DNA of 19,764 nt from assembly GCA_963697285.1 (NCBI GenBank), contig CAVONI010000014.1, positions 1-19,764 on the forward strand, read 5' to 3'. This DNA comes from JAEUQQ01 sp963697285. GTDB taxonomy: Bacteria; Acidobacteriota; Vicinamibacteria; Vicinamibacterales; JAFNAJ01. How positions within the stretch are numbered: the stretch's first letter is position 1; each line of letters starts with the position of its first letter. Positions 7,574 to 17,108 of the stretch are shown here, in pieces. A program made the translations under genes and the position numbers. The notes under the pieces are model-generated. The model was not told the DNA's origin, ran no database searches, and saw nothing but the letters and a program-made list of their open reading frames with translations.

Positions 7574-8539
7574 GCGTCTCCTGTCTGCAGGGCCGCTGGC
7601 CCGTCCGTGTGAATACCGCCGAAGTGCAGCAGGCCGGCCTCACCCGACCCGTCCTGCCCGTGATCCTCCAGCACCCAGGCCTCGAGCCCGGGGCTGCGCG
7701 CGCACAGCGCCGCGATCTCGTCCACGCTCATCACCATGCAGGCGGTGGTCAGCGCGTCGGTCACCGCGGTGACCGCGAGTCGTGGCGCCCCGTCGGCCGC
7801 CGCGGGCCCACGTGTGGCCGGCCGCGGGGCCGCGACCCACGCCGCCCGGCGTCCACGCACCGGCTCGCCCGTGCGCGGGTCCACGATGTGATCGCCCTTG
7901 CACGAGGCCGGACGCGCCGAGCGACGTCTGGCACGCCGACAGCCGCGCGAGCACACGCGCGGGCGCCGCCGGGTCGCTCAGGGTCAGCGGCCAGCCCTCG
8001 CCATCCTCGGGGCCGTCGAGCGCCAGCACGGAACTGAAGCCGCCGTGGACGAGCGCCGCGTGCAGCCCCCACTCCTCGAGCACGTCCGCCATCAGGTCCA
8101 CCGCATAGCCCTTGCCGATGCCTCCGAGATCGAGGCGCACGCCTGCGCGTGTCGCGCGCACCAGGCACGCGTCTTCGTCCAGCTCGATCGACGACAGGCC
8201 GGTGCCGATCGAGATGTCGAACGCGCCGTCGGTCACCTCGAACATGTGGCGTGCGATGACGAGACACTCCAGGGTGTCGGGGCCCACGCGGGTCGCCTCA
8301 CCCGCCTCGAGCCGGTTGATCCGCGAGATGTCGCTGTTGGCGATGAAGCGGCTCAGGTCGCGTTCGAGCCGCTGCGTCAGCGCAAACGCGGCTTCAGCCG
8401 CCTGCGCCGCATACCGCTCGTCGGGGTGCAGGGCATACACCTCGAAGACGGTATGCATCGCCTCGTGCGAATGGCGCCGCGCGTCGCGCGCGCGGCGCCC
8501 ATCGAGACGGAGACTGCTCTCCCCGGCCGGCTGCGTCAC
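7570..8539 (-). CDS. apbE: ApbE-family FMN transferase (one frameshift near 7900)
   Basis: Flavin transferase that attaches FMN from FAD to a Ser/Thr of a target protein with Mg2+. After removal of one extra base at about 7900 the gene encodes 322 residues. Visible family features in order are SDISRINRLEAGE, FDISIGTG, LDLGGIGKGYAVDLMADVL, GDHIVDPRTGEPV and TDALTTACMVM, the last carrying the conserved Asp of the metal/flavin site. No signal peptide or lipobox is seen at the GTG 8539 start, so it is probably cytoplasmic, unlike classical periplasmic ApbE. It lies one base after the stop of oxidoreductase C and overlaps the next frame as ATGA. No FMN-binding-domain partner is encoded in the window, so its target is unknown. 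The break falls between ASGLV and KGDHI with conservation on both sides, so a sequencing error is likely. Confidence 0.82.
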
Positions 8540-8540
8540 C

Positions 8541-9959
<1,419 letters not shown>

Positions 9960-9970
<11 letters not shown>

Positions 9971-10802
9971 CGATCTGCTCTCCTGTCCATGTCACGCACA
10001 CACTCTCACTCCGCGAGGCCATCGTCTGACCCGCCCCGGAGGCAGGTCGGCTCGCGACACGTTCACGCCAGATGTGCCCGACGTCGACGGCCGCACGGGC
10101 AAAGTCGTACCAGCGCAGTTTCGACCCGGGGATGTCGTGCCAGGCTGGCAGCACGAGTTCGTACAGGCGGTCCTTCCGCGAGGGTTCGTCCGGTGCGACC
10201 GGCGTCCGAAGGTACCGCGCAATCAGCTCCACGTCGAAGATCCAGGGACTGCGGAAGGGCTCCGCGAAGAGCGCCGCCGTCGCCTCGTTGACCCGCAACA
10301 CCTTGGCGCCGCACTGCGTGTCGTAGACCGCCAGGTCGAGGGCATGCGACACCGCGGTCGCGAAGACGCGCCCGAGGTAGTGCCGCGTCGCCTTCCTTCT
10401 GACGTCACGCCCGAGCAGTTGGACGCGCGATCCGAGGACGAACTCGATGGTGGGGCGGCCGTGGAGCACGGCCAGGAAGTCGTCGACGGCACGGAGCGGC
10501 GTCGAGAGGTCGGCGTCGAAGTAGCCGACGAGCGAGGCCCGCTGGGCGATCGCCGCGAGGACACCGGCCCGCACGGCCTCGCCCTTGCCGCGATTGGGGG
10601 TGTGCCGAACGGTCGTGACGCTTCGGGGCGCCGCCGCGCGCATGCCATCGAGGATCGCCCCGGTCGTGTCGGTACTGCCATCGTCGACCATCACCAACTG
10701 GACGCCGGGTCGCGCCCTGGCGAACTCCAGGAACGCGGCGCTGTCGAGCCGGGCCGCTTCGTTGTAGCACGGAACGACGAGGGCCAGCTCGGGAGGCGTC
10801 AT
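9960..10802 (-). CDS. Family 2 glycosyltransferase, dolichyl-phosphate glucosyltransferase-like
   Basis: A 280-residue GT-A fold glycosyltransferase. It opens with ELALVVPCYNEAARL (5-19), then MVDDGSTD (about 38-45), a GKGEAVRAG nucleotide-side loop and the metal-binding DxD in GYFDADLSTPL. YDTQCGAKVLR and the following region match the dolichyl/polyprenyl-phosphate glucosyltransferase branch. No membrane helices are visible. The expected role is transfer of a sugar from a nucleotide sugar to polyprenyl phosphate, giving a donor for membrane glycosyltransferases. Its ATG (10802) overlaps the stop of the Agl23-like gene as ATGA, which suggests that this enzyme supplies the lipid-linked sugar used by that neighbour. 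The frame is intact although both neighbours are broken. The sugar and acceptor are unproven. Confidence 0.88.
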
Positions 10803-12389
10803 CGCAGCGTCGGACCGCCGGGCATGCCCCCGTCACCGCGGGCGACACTCGCCAGGAAACGCTCCCACAAATCACGCTCGACGTACAGGGCCTGCAGCAC
10901 GTCGGGCCTGAGGCCGTAGAACTCGGAGACGTAGCCGTCGCCGAGCGACGCGTCGAGCGCCGGCGTGTGGTCGAGCGACGCCACGAGGACGGGCGCCTGC
11001 AGGGCGGTGGGATCGTCGGGCGCGGCCCAGTAGCCGACCTGCGGCATCGTGCGGAGATACCAGGGCAGGGGCCATTGCTCCGAGGGCGGGGCAATCACCG
11101 ACACCTGCATGTGCGTCCCGCCGGGATGCAGCGCCGCCAGCTCGCGGATGCGCGTGGCCATGCGGACCGCGTCGGGCACGGTCTGGGCGTAGACGTACGG
11201 GTTGCGCGGGTCGGAGGCGTAGGTCACCGACGCGCGCCAGGCCTGCCGCCCCAGCTGCGCGCCAGCGATGACGCCGATCACGACCAGCGCGGCGCGCACG
11301 AGTCGCGAGGGCGGCCGCTGGATCAGCCACGTGAATCCGATGCCGGCCAGGACGATGGCGGTGACGTGGAAAGGCAGCACGTTCCACGGGGTCTTGTACG
11401 GGATCGCCGAGAACACGGCGGCGCAGACGAGCACGTCGATCGTGAGATACCGCGCCCAGAACGCCTCGGACGACGGTGGCAGGGGTCGGCCGACGCCACG
11501 CCGTCGCCCCACCGATCGCGGCAAGCACCAGCACCAGTCCTTCGCTCCACGTCACGCCCTGCGACGAGCGATAGGCGAGCAGCCGCAGGTAGTAGCTCCA
11601 GGGCTGCGCATGGTCGGCCGGGTTGACGCCGCGATCGAGATACGTGCCGGCGCCGCGGAACGGCTCGAGGAGGCTGCCTGGCGAGGTGAGGAACGAGGAA
11701 TAGAAGAGGCCCGCCACACCGACCGCCAACGCCACGCTCGCGAGAGCGGCCCGTCGACGGCGCGGGTCGGCCATCGGGTTCCGCCACGTCGCGGTTCCGA
11801 GCGATCGGCCGGCGATGGCACTCGCGACGAGCGCCACGGGCAGCACGATGACCGCCGTCTCCTTGGTGGCCGCGGCGAGCCCCGCGGCGACGCCGGCCAG
11901 GACGAACCAGGCCATGCCGCCTCCGGTCGCGACACGCCCGACGCCGGCCACGAACGCCAGCGTGAAGCAGGTGAAGAGCGCTTCCTGGATGTACATCCGC
12001 GAGTAGAAGACCATCGCGGGCGAGAGCGCCATCAACCAGGCGCCTGCGGCGGCCGCCGTCCGTCCGATGCCGGCCGAGAGCCATGACAGCACGAGGATGG
12101 TCGCCGCCCCGAAGGCGACCGTCACGCCGCGCAGGGTGCGCTCGTCGAGGGCGGCAAGGGTGAACTGGCCGCGCAGCCACGCGGCCGGCAGGGTCAGGTA
12201 GTAGAGGGTCGGCCCGTGATGGTCGAGCGCGTCGTAGCGGTACTCGCCGCGTTCGAGCAGCGCGCCGAACTTGACGGCCTGGTTCGCCTCGTCATGGTGC
12301 ATCGGCCGCTCGTCGAGCCGCACGAGCCGCAGCGCGAGGCCGACGACGAGCGCGATGGCGAGCAGGGCGCCGAACGACGCCCGCGTCAC
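10799..12389 (-). CDS. Agl23-type (TIGR03663) membrane glycosyltransferase (one frameshift near 11483)
   Basis: Polytopic membrane protein of the GT39-like TIGR03663 family, named flippase activity-associated Agl23. After removing one base from the run of four C (coding strand) at about 11482-11485 it has 529 residues. GTG 12389 overlaps the preceding stop as GTGA. Near the N-terminus, DERPMHHDEANQAVKFGALLE contains the Asp-Glu typical of GT-C luminal loops, followed by DHHGPTLYYL. Many hydrophobic helices follow. SAIPYKTPWNVLPF, a family hallmark, lies after the frameshift. The C-terminus is a soluble periplasmic part. It is expected to use a lipid-linked sugar made by the GT2 enzyme encoded immediately downstream to modify an exported acceptor. 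Acceptor and sugar are not identifiable. The break lies in a homopolymer, consistent with an assembly error. Confidence 0.82.
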
Positions 12390-13051
12390 TTGGGCAGGCC
12401 GTAGACCTCGACCTCGACGTAGTGGTTCAGGTCGTTCGTCGTGTTCCCGCGGGAGTAGAGCCTGACGTACCGTCCGCGAGCCCCCTGCGGATCGATCAAC
12501 CGACCCTCGGCGACCTCGATGTACTCCTTGTCCTTGCCCTGGACCAGCTTCGACGAGTTGTCGTGGTCGTTGTTGAACACCGTCGTCACGCCGGTCTTGA
12601 ACGACGCGTCGTTCGAGACCTGGACGATGACGTCGCGATAGACGCGGGCCTGGGTGTGGTAGTGCCACAGGAGAATGGCCGAGAGCGGGTGCGAGGCGCC
12701 GAGATCGATCTGCACCCACTGCGACCCGGGCCCGAGTTCCACGAAGTAGCCGTCGCCGCCCGCCTTCTCGCCGTCGGTGATCATGTCGAGTTCGCCGATG
12801 ACCGGCAGCGAGTCGCTCGAGGTGACCGGCTTCTTCGCCGACAGCAGGACGGTGCCCTTCGGCACGTAGAACGGCCCGCGCGACTTGCCGGAGACCTCGA
12901 GGTTGGCACTCTTGATGTTGGTGGGCGTGCCGATGAACATGGGCTTCGGGAGCGACAGCTTCAACTCCACCTTGCCCGCAGGGGCCTGTGCGCCAAGGGG
13001 TGCCAGGGTCAGGGCGAATACGATCAGGCCAGCAAATGTGCGTGTAGTCAT
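12386..13051 (-). CDS. Secreted discoidin (F5/8 type C)-like protein
   Basis: A 221-residue exported protein with a signal peptide at 1-21 (cleavage likely after AQA). Residues 84-218 resemble a galactose-binding/discoidin beta-sandwich: ITDGEKAGGDGYF, QWVQIDLGASHPLSAILLW (111-129), VIVQVSNDASF (141-151) and GRYVRLYS...HYVEVEVYGLP. Such domains usually bind carbohydrate or cell-surface polymers and have no catalytic role. The N-terminal 25-80 region, beginning VELKLSLPKPMF, is unassigned. It is the first gene after the promoter at 13103-13132 and its stop overlaps the Agl23-like GTG start. A glycan-binding role is inferred from fold and neighbours. The frame is intact. Confidence 0.75.
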   Translation of the reverse strand: MTTRTFAGLIVFALTLAPLGAQAPAGKVELKLSLPKPMFIGTPTNIKSANLEVSGKSRGPFYVPKGTVLLSAKKPVTSSDSLPVIGELDMITDGEKAGGDGYFVELGPGSQWVQIDLGASHPLSAILLWHYHTQARVYRDVIVQVSNDASFKTGVTTVFNNDHDNSSKLVQGKDKEYIEVAEGRLIDPQGARGRYVRLYSRGNTTNDLNHYVEVEVYGLPK

Positions 13052-13079
13052 CGAGGGTCTCGGCCAGGGGGCAGGTGCC

Positions 13080-13097
13080 GGCTATCTCGGCTATCTC
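13080..13097. repeat. Tandem 9-bp direct repeat at the predicted transcription start
   Basis: Two perfect, adjacent copies of GGCTATCTC (13080-13088 and 13089-13097); on the transcribed-gene strand they read GAGATAGCC twice. They begin about six bases downstream of the -10 box, covering the expected start and first bases of the message. A direct repeat of this spacing could be an operator, or part of the 5' leader. Confidence 0.5.
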
Positions 13098-13102
13098 CGC
13101 GG

Positions 13103-13132
13103 AGTGTATGTCCGACCATTTTGGGGGGTCAA
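13103..13132 (-). promoter_or_regulatory. Sigma70-like promoter of the long sugar/redox operon
   Basis: On the minus strand, TTGACC (13132-13127) is separated by 18 bases from TACACT (13108-13103), a good -35/-10 pair. Transcription would begin near 13096, giving a leader of about 45 bases before ATG 13051. All downstream genes to 5611 are so tightly overlapped that this promoter could drive them all. Confidence 0.65.
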
Positions 13133-13198
13133 GCCGCGCCCGGAGTGATGGACGCGGGGAGCGCATTCGCGTGGCCTCGGTCTGATGACATCGAGACC

Positions 13199-13241
13199 TG
13201 GTGATGGCACAACCCCGACATTCGATGAACGGGGATCACCA
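13199..13241. other. Nested inverted repeat (structured element)
   Basis: Outer arms TGGTGAT (13199-13205) and ATCACCA (13235-13241) enclose inner arms CCCCG (13213-13217) and CGGGG (13230-13234). The right arms are contiguous while the left arms are separated by seven bases, giving a stem with a one-sided bulge and a 12-base loop. It lies between the porin operon end and the promoter at 13103. It may be part of a terminator cluster; no coding frame covers it convincingly. Confidence 0.45.
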
Positions 13242-13255
13242 ACCCCGCGCCGAGG

Positions 13256-13281
13256 AAGGGCGCCTCGTTCGAGGCGCCCTT
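13256..13281 (-). terminator. Probable terminator of the porin-cytochrome operon
   Basis: A perfect 12-bp inverted repeat, AAGGGCGCCTCG (13256-13267) and CGAGGCGCCCTT (13270-13281), with only two bases at the centre (effectively a 4-base loop). It lies about 85 bases downstream of the MtrB-like stop. On the minus strand the stem is followed by TTCCTC, a weak pyrimidine tail, so termination in that direction is more likely than in the other. Confidence 0.6.
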
Positions 13282-13292
13282 GGTGTGGAGAC

Positions 13293-13358
13293 GGCCGGCC
13301 CGGCCTTCGACTGGCGCTCAGGCCGCCCTGAGCGGAGTCGAAGGGCGGGGAGCCGGCC
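13293..13358. repeat. REP-like palindromic element after the porin gene
   Basis: Left arm CCTTCGACT (13304-13312) plus CGCTCAGG (13315-13322) pairs with CCTGAGCG (13327-13334) plus AGTCGAAGG (13336-13344), giving 17 bp with one small GG/G internal loop and a 4-base loop. GGCCGGC-type arms flank it on both sides. The core (CCTTCGACTnnGCTCAGG) is a motif I recall as a scattered intergenic repeat in several high-GC environmental phyla; that is memory, not a search. It sits 8 bases past the MtrB-like stop. Confidence 0.6.
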
Positions 13359-13365
13359 TGCCCAA

Positions 13366-15540
13366 TCACCAGAGGTACGTCGCCTTCAGCCACACGGTGT
13401 GCGCCGTGTAGTTCTCCCAGCCGTAGTTCATCAGCAGGAACGTGTTGCTGTGCGCGAGGCGGTCGAGGGTCTGCGTACCGAGCGCCCAGTCGTTCACCGA
13501 GAACTGCTCGTACATGTAGGTCAGGCCCAGCGACAGGTTACGACGCAGCCAGTAGGCAGTCGTCACACGGGCCTGGCCCCACTCGTTGTAGACGGGGTTC
13601 AGCTGCGCCGGCGGCGGGGTGATGGTGCTGTCGGCCGGCACCGTGTACAGCCAGGACGTGTCGGCCTTGGTGTAGTCGTAGTTCACGCCGAAGTCGAGCT
13701 TGCCGAAGAGCTTCGGTGCCTCGAAGTACACGTTGACCGTGCCGACCTCCTCGTCGATCTCGTCGCTCCAGTTGCGGCGCGGGTCGAAGAAGTTCGGGTC
13801 CGGGATCGGGTTGGCCGTGCGGCTGGTCTCGAGCGACCCGAACGTCTCGTACAGGTAGCTCGCGCCCATGTTGAACGCGTCGCTCGGGGAGAAGTCCACG
13901 CCGAAGCCGATGGTCGAGAACTCCTGGCTGCGCAGGCCGAACTCGCCGTCCATCGTTCGGTCGTCATCGCCGACCGAGCCGTTCACGTTGAACGACACGC
14001 TGTCGGTGGGCAGGAACGTCACCACGAACTGCGCCTGGTCACGGTCACGGTCGCTGATGTCGGCGTGGCGCATGCCGGGCTGCTCGCTGTAGTCGACGAG
14101 CAACCCGGGGTCGAAGCCCTCGCCGCGGCGCTCTCTGCGTGAGGTAGCCGGCGCGCACCGTCACGTAGCGGTTCGACGTCCAGTCGTACCCGATGCGGAA
14201 CGAATCCTCGTTGGTCGTCTCGAAGATGCGGTGCGTACGGTCGATGCTCTCGCGCACGTAGCCGACGCGGAACGCGCCGTTGCGCCACGGCGTGAACGAC
14301 GCGTCGAGCTCGGTCGTCTGCCGGTTGAACGAGTACGGGTGCGACTTCTCGCCCGGTGTGTTGACCAGCGTGGTGTCGTAGCTGATCTTCTGGTCGTAGT
14401 GGAAGCTCCGGCGTCTTGTTGTTCATGTCGTACGACCGGAAGCTCGCGTTGAGCCACACCCAGTTGGCCGGACGCGAGTTGAAGCGCAGCAACACCGTCG
14501 TGACGTCGGCGTCGGCGTCCACGGCGGTCCGCTCCAGCGGCGGCACCGTCGTGATGCCCGGATTGATCGTCCAGGGCAGGATCTGGGCGTCGCTCGTCAT
14601 GGCCGACTGCGCCACGTAGGCGATCACGCGGCTCTTGGCCGGCAGGGCCACCGAGCCCGTCGCCGACAGCGTGTGCATCGTGCTCGACGGCCAGCGCGAC
14701 AGGCGGCCGAGCGAAGTGGCGTTGCTCGCGTTGGTCAGGCGCAGCGGGTTGTCGAAGGCCAGCGATTCCGTGTCGCTGTTGAACAGCGACCCGTCGTACC
14801 CGGCCTTGAACAGCGCCTTCTTGTTGGCCCACTCCACGTTCGCGGCGATATCCGTGTTCCGCTGTCTGGACCGGCGCCGGCACCTCGAAGGTCGAGGCCA
14901 TGCCGAAGCTCGAGCCCCACGGCTGGTTGCCCTTGCGGCCCGTGGACGTCAACGCGAAGTTGATGTCCGTGCTCCTGTTGAGCTGATACTGGCCGCCGAA
15001 CGTGGTGATGTCGCGCTTCGTCCGCAGCTCGAACGGCGTGGCGTACTCCTCGACGACCGGGTTGAGCGTGGCCTGCCCCGCCTGGATGCGCGCCTGGAGC
15101 GAGTCGTCGACGGTCACCTGCGTGAGGCTGTCCACCGTGTACGGCGTGCGGGTCGAGTAGTCCTGCTCGTACGGGATCTGGTTGTACTCGAACCAGCCCT
15201 TGAAGCGGCCGAACTGCTCGAAGTTGGCACTGTAGCGCTGGTCGCGGTAGCCGACGTTGTCGGCCTCCGCGCGCCACAGGCGGGTGTCGGTCTCGCTGGT
15301 GAACCGGAAGCCCTGGAGGATCACGCCGGTTCGCAGGTCGCGGTACCGGTTGAAGCGGGCCTCGTCGCCGTCCACGTCCGACAGGCGGACGCCGAAGTCC
15401 ACCGACCGCAGGTTGGGGTTCAGGACCGAGGCGCCGTCGGCGTCGGTGGCCGGTGGCTGTCCGATGGGGGTCTGGGCCAGGAGCGGTGCCGTCGTCAGGA
15501 GGGCGCCGAGCAGGCCGACTGCAAGAGTGCGTGTCGTCAT
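13366..15540 (-). CDS. mtrB: MtrB/PioB-family decahaem-associated outer-membrane porin, three frameshifts
   Basis: Outer-membrane beta-barrel that sheathes a decahaem cytochrome so electrons can cross the membrane. Removing one base at each of about 14864, 14405 and 14133 gives 723 residues, normal for the family. It has a signal peptide (1-24, cleaved near LLA-QT), then SVDFGVRLSDVDGDEARFNRYRD, alternating amphipathic strands throughout (for example GYDGSLFNSDTE, NWVWLNASFRSYD, FRVGYVRESIDRTHRIFE, GFGVDFSPSDAFNMGASYLYE), and a terminal strand ending KATYLW with the C-terminal aromatic residue recognised by the barrel-assembly machinery. I see no N-terminal CxxC motif, which Shewanella MtrB has. 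ATG 15540 has AGGAG upstream and lies 11 bases after the decahaem gene, whose product is the expected partner. Each frame change is abrupt with conserved sequence on both sides, so errors are likely. Confidence 0.85.
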
Positions 15541-15551
15541 GATCGTGTCTC

Positions 15552-16606
15552 CTAGCGAAGCAGCGTGACGCCAGCCGGGTGGTTGCTGCCGTGGATCGCC
15601 GAGTGGCAGTTGACGCAGCCGCGCGACAGCATGCGGTTGCTGCGGTTGTTCAACTGGTTCTGGTCGTAGATGGTCGCCGGATGCCGCGAGTGGTTGTGGC
15701 AGCGCTGGCAGAGCATGGGCTGCTTCGCGATGAGCATGCGCTCGTGCGGCGAGCCGTGCGGGTCGTGGCAACTCGTGCAGTTGTCACGCACGGCGGCGTG
15801 CTCGTGCAGGAACGGGCCGCGCTTCTCCGTGTGGCAGCTGATGCAGGACTCGTTGAGCCAGTTGCCCACCTTCAGCAGCTTGACGTTGGTGGCGCCGTGC
15901 GGGTTGTGGCACGACGAGCACTCCATCTTGCCCTCGGTGATCGGCATGTGCGAGGCGCGGCGCATCTTCGCCGTCTGCTGCTGGTGGCAGGTCTGGCACA
16001 GCTCGGTCTGCGTCTCGGTCTTCAGCTGGGCCTCGAAGGACTTCGGGCGAGTGCACGCTGTGGCACGACGCGCACGACAGGTTGCGGGCGTCGTGCGCGC
16101 TGCCGTCCCACATGGCGTGCGGGCCCTTGGTGTGGCACGAGAGGCAGGCCTCGTTGCTCGATCCGCGCGTCGGCCTTCGTGTCGCCGAACCGCAGGATCT
16201 TGCCCTTGTCGTCGTCGTCCACGTGCGCCTGGCCCGGGCCGTGACAGCTCTCGCAGCCGCTGTTGGCCGACGGCGTGCGCGGGTTCTTGACACGACCGTG
16301 CGGCGTCTTGTTGATCGCGCCCTGGGCCTCGTGGCACTCCAGGCAGACCGTGTCGCCGGTGAAGCCCGGCGCCGGCTGGCCGTTGGCCAGCGTCGCCTTG
16401 AACTTGCCGGTGCCGGTGACCAGCGCCGCGTGCGGCGGGGTGGCCGGCGGCAGTGGGGCCACCGGGGTCGTGGCGGCGCGCGGCTGTGGCCGCACGACAC
16501 CCTCCTGGTCGTTGGTCGCCTGCACGCCGATCGACGTGACGGTCACCGCGACCCATACCGCGAACACGGCAACGATGCCGGTCCACGCACTTGCTGCTCG
16601 CCTCAT
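15552..16606 (-). CDS. mtrA: MtrA/PioA (DmsE)-family decahaem cytochrome c, two frameshifts
   Basis: Periplasmic decahaem cytochrome expected to insert into the MtrB-like barrel and carry electrons across the outer membrane. Removing one base at about 16162 and one C at about 16046 gives exactly 350 residues. A signal peptide (1-30, GVQA end) and a proline-rich linker (38-60) precede ten CxxCH motifs in order: CLECH, CESCH, CLSCH, CASCH, CQTCH, CSSCH, CISCH, CTSCH, CQRCH and CVNCH. The repeated CxSCHxxHG-type spacing is typical of MtrA/DmsE proteins of about 330 residues. ATG 16606 follows GGAGG at a good distance. The next gene encodes the barrel. Whether it works for metal reduction or for iron oxidation cannot be read from sequence. 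Confidence 0.87.
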
Positions 16607-16640
16607 GTCAGCCTCCAGCACCTTGCCGCGACCAGATTCA

Positions 16641-16778
16641 TCATGAGCCAGCCGTCTCGACAAGGAAGAACGGCAGGAACAGCGCCGCGCTCAACGTCGT
16701 GAGCGCGGCGCCAACGGCGGCCAGCAGATGCGCCGTGAACGCGCGGGGAAGGATGGGCCGGCCGTCAGTCACTGGCAT
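16641..16778 (-). CDS. Small single-helix membrane peptide (45 aa)
   Basis: ATG 16778 lies three bases after the stop of the monohaem cytochrome gene, and the TGA is 34 bases before the decahaem ATG, so it fits inside the operon. The peptide is MPVTDGRPILPR, then a hydrophobic helix from about 15 to 40 (AHLLAAVGAALTTLSAALFL and on), ending VETAGS. The helix and its end resemble the first helix of the NapC-like protein in this window (ALITTMSAILFIVFFAVESMG), which suggests a shared origin. It has no cysteine and no haem motif. It could be a genuine small subunit or the remnant of a truncated NapC-like gene. I do not recognise it as a named family. Confidence 0.5.
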   Translation of the reverse strand: MPVTDGRPILPRAFTAHLLAAVGAALTTLSAALFLPFFLVETAGS

Positions 16779-16781
16779 TGC

Positions 16782-17108
16782 CTACTTCAGGCTCTGCATG
16801 TAGCCCACGAGCGCCTTGAGATCCTCGTCGGCGAGCTTGTAGGCCTTCATGTGGATCTTCGGCTTCTCGGCGAGCTTGGCCTCCATCGCCTTCGGATCCG
16901 TGATCCAGAGGGAGATGTCTGCGGCCGACAGCTTCTTGCCGACCCCATCGAGCGGGAACTTCTTGTTGCCCTTGCCCGCGATCGCGTGGCAGGTCTGGCA
17001 CTTGTTGGCCGTGTAGATGGCCTTGCCCTTCTCGATGTCCTGCGCACTCAGCAGGGCAGGCAGGGCGATGAACGCGGCAAGGACCGCTCCGGAGGCAATT
17101 CGCTTCAT
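16782..17108 (-). CDS. Monohaem class I cytochrome c
   Basis: A 108-residue periplasmic electron carrier. A signal peptide covers 1-22 (LLSAQ), the haem site is CQTCH at 37-41, and the distal ligand is probably Met87 in KIHMKAYKL, followed by the C-terminal helix LADEDLKALVGYMQSL typical of the fold. ATG 17108 was chosen over GTG 17114 because AGGAG lies 8 bases before the ATG and only two before the GTG. It is the first gene of the porin-cytochrome operon, so it is a good candidate to shuttle electrons between inner-membrane donors or acceptors and the decahaem protein. The frame is intact. Confidence 0.88.
   Translation of the reverse strand: MKRIASGAVLAAFIALPALLSAQDIEKGKAIYTANKCQTCHAIAGKGNKKFPLDGVGKKLSAADISLWITDPKAMEAKLAEKPKIHMKAYKLADEDLKALVGYMQSLK

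Noticed and set aside
12390..13166. In-frame extension of the Agl23-like gene to a 764-codon frame
   Set aside because: The extension runs through the discoidin gene in the wrong frame; GTG 12389 with GTGA overlap fits the operon.
14635..15555. Plus-strand 306-codon frame opposite the porin gene
   Set aside because: Antisense shadow of the MtrB-like coding sequence; no domain or ribosome binding site.
16195..16225. GTC/GAC trinucleotide run coding for Asp-Asp-Asp-Asp-Lys in the decahaem cytochrome
   Set aside because: A simple acidic linker between haem motifs 2 and 3; the protease-site resemblance is coincidental.
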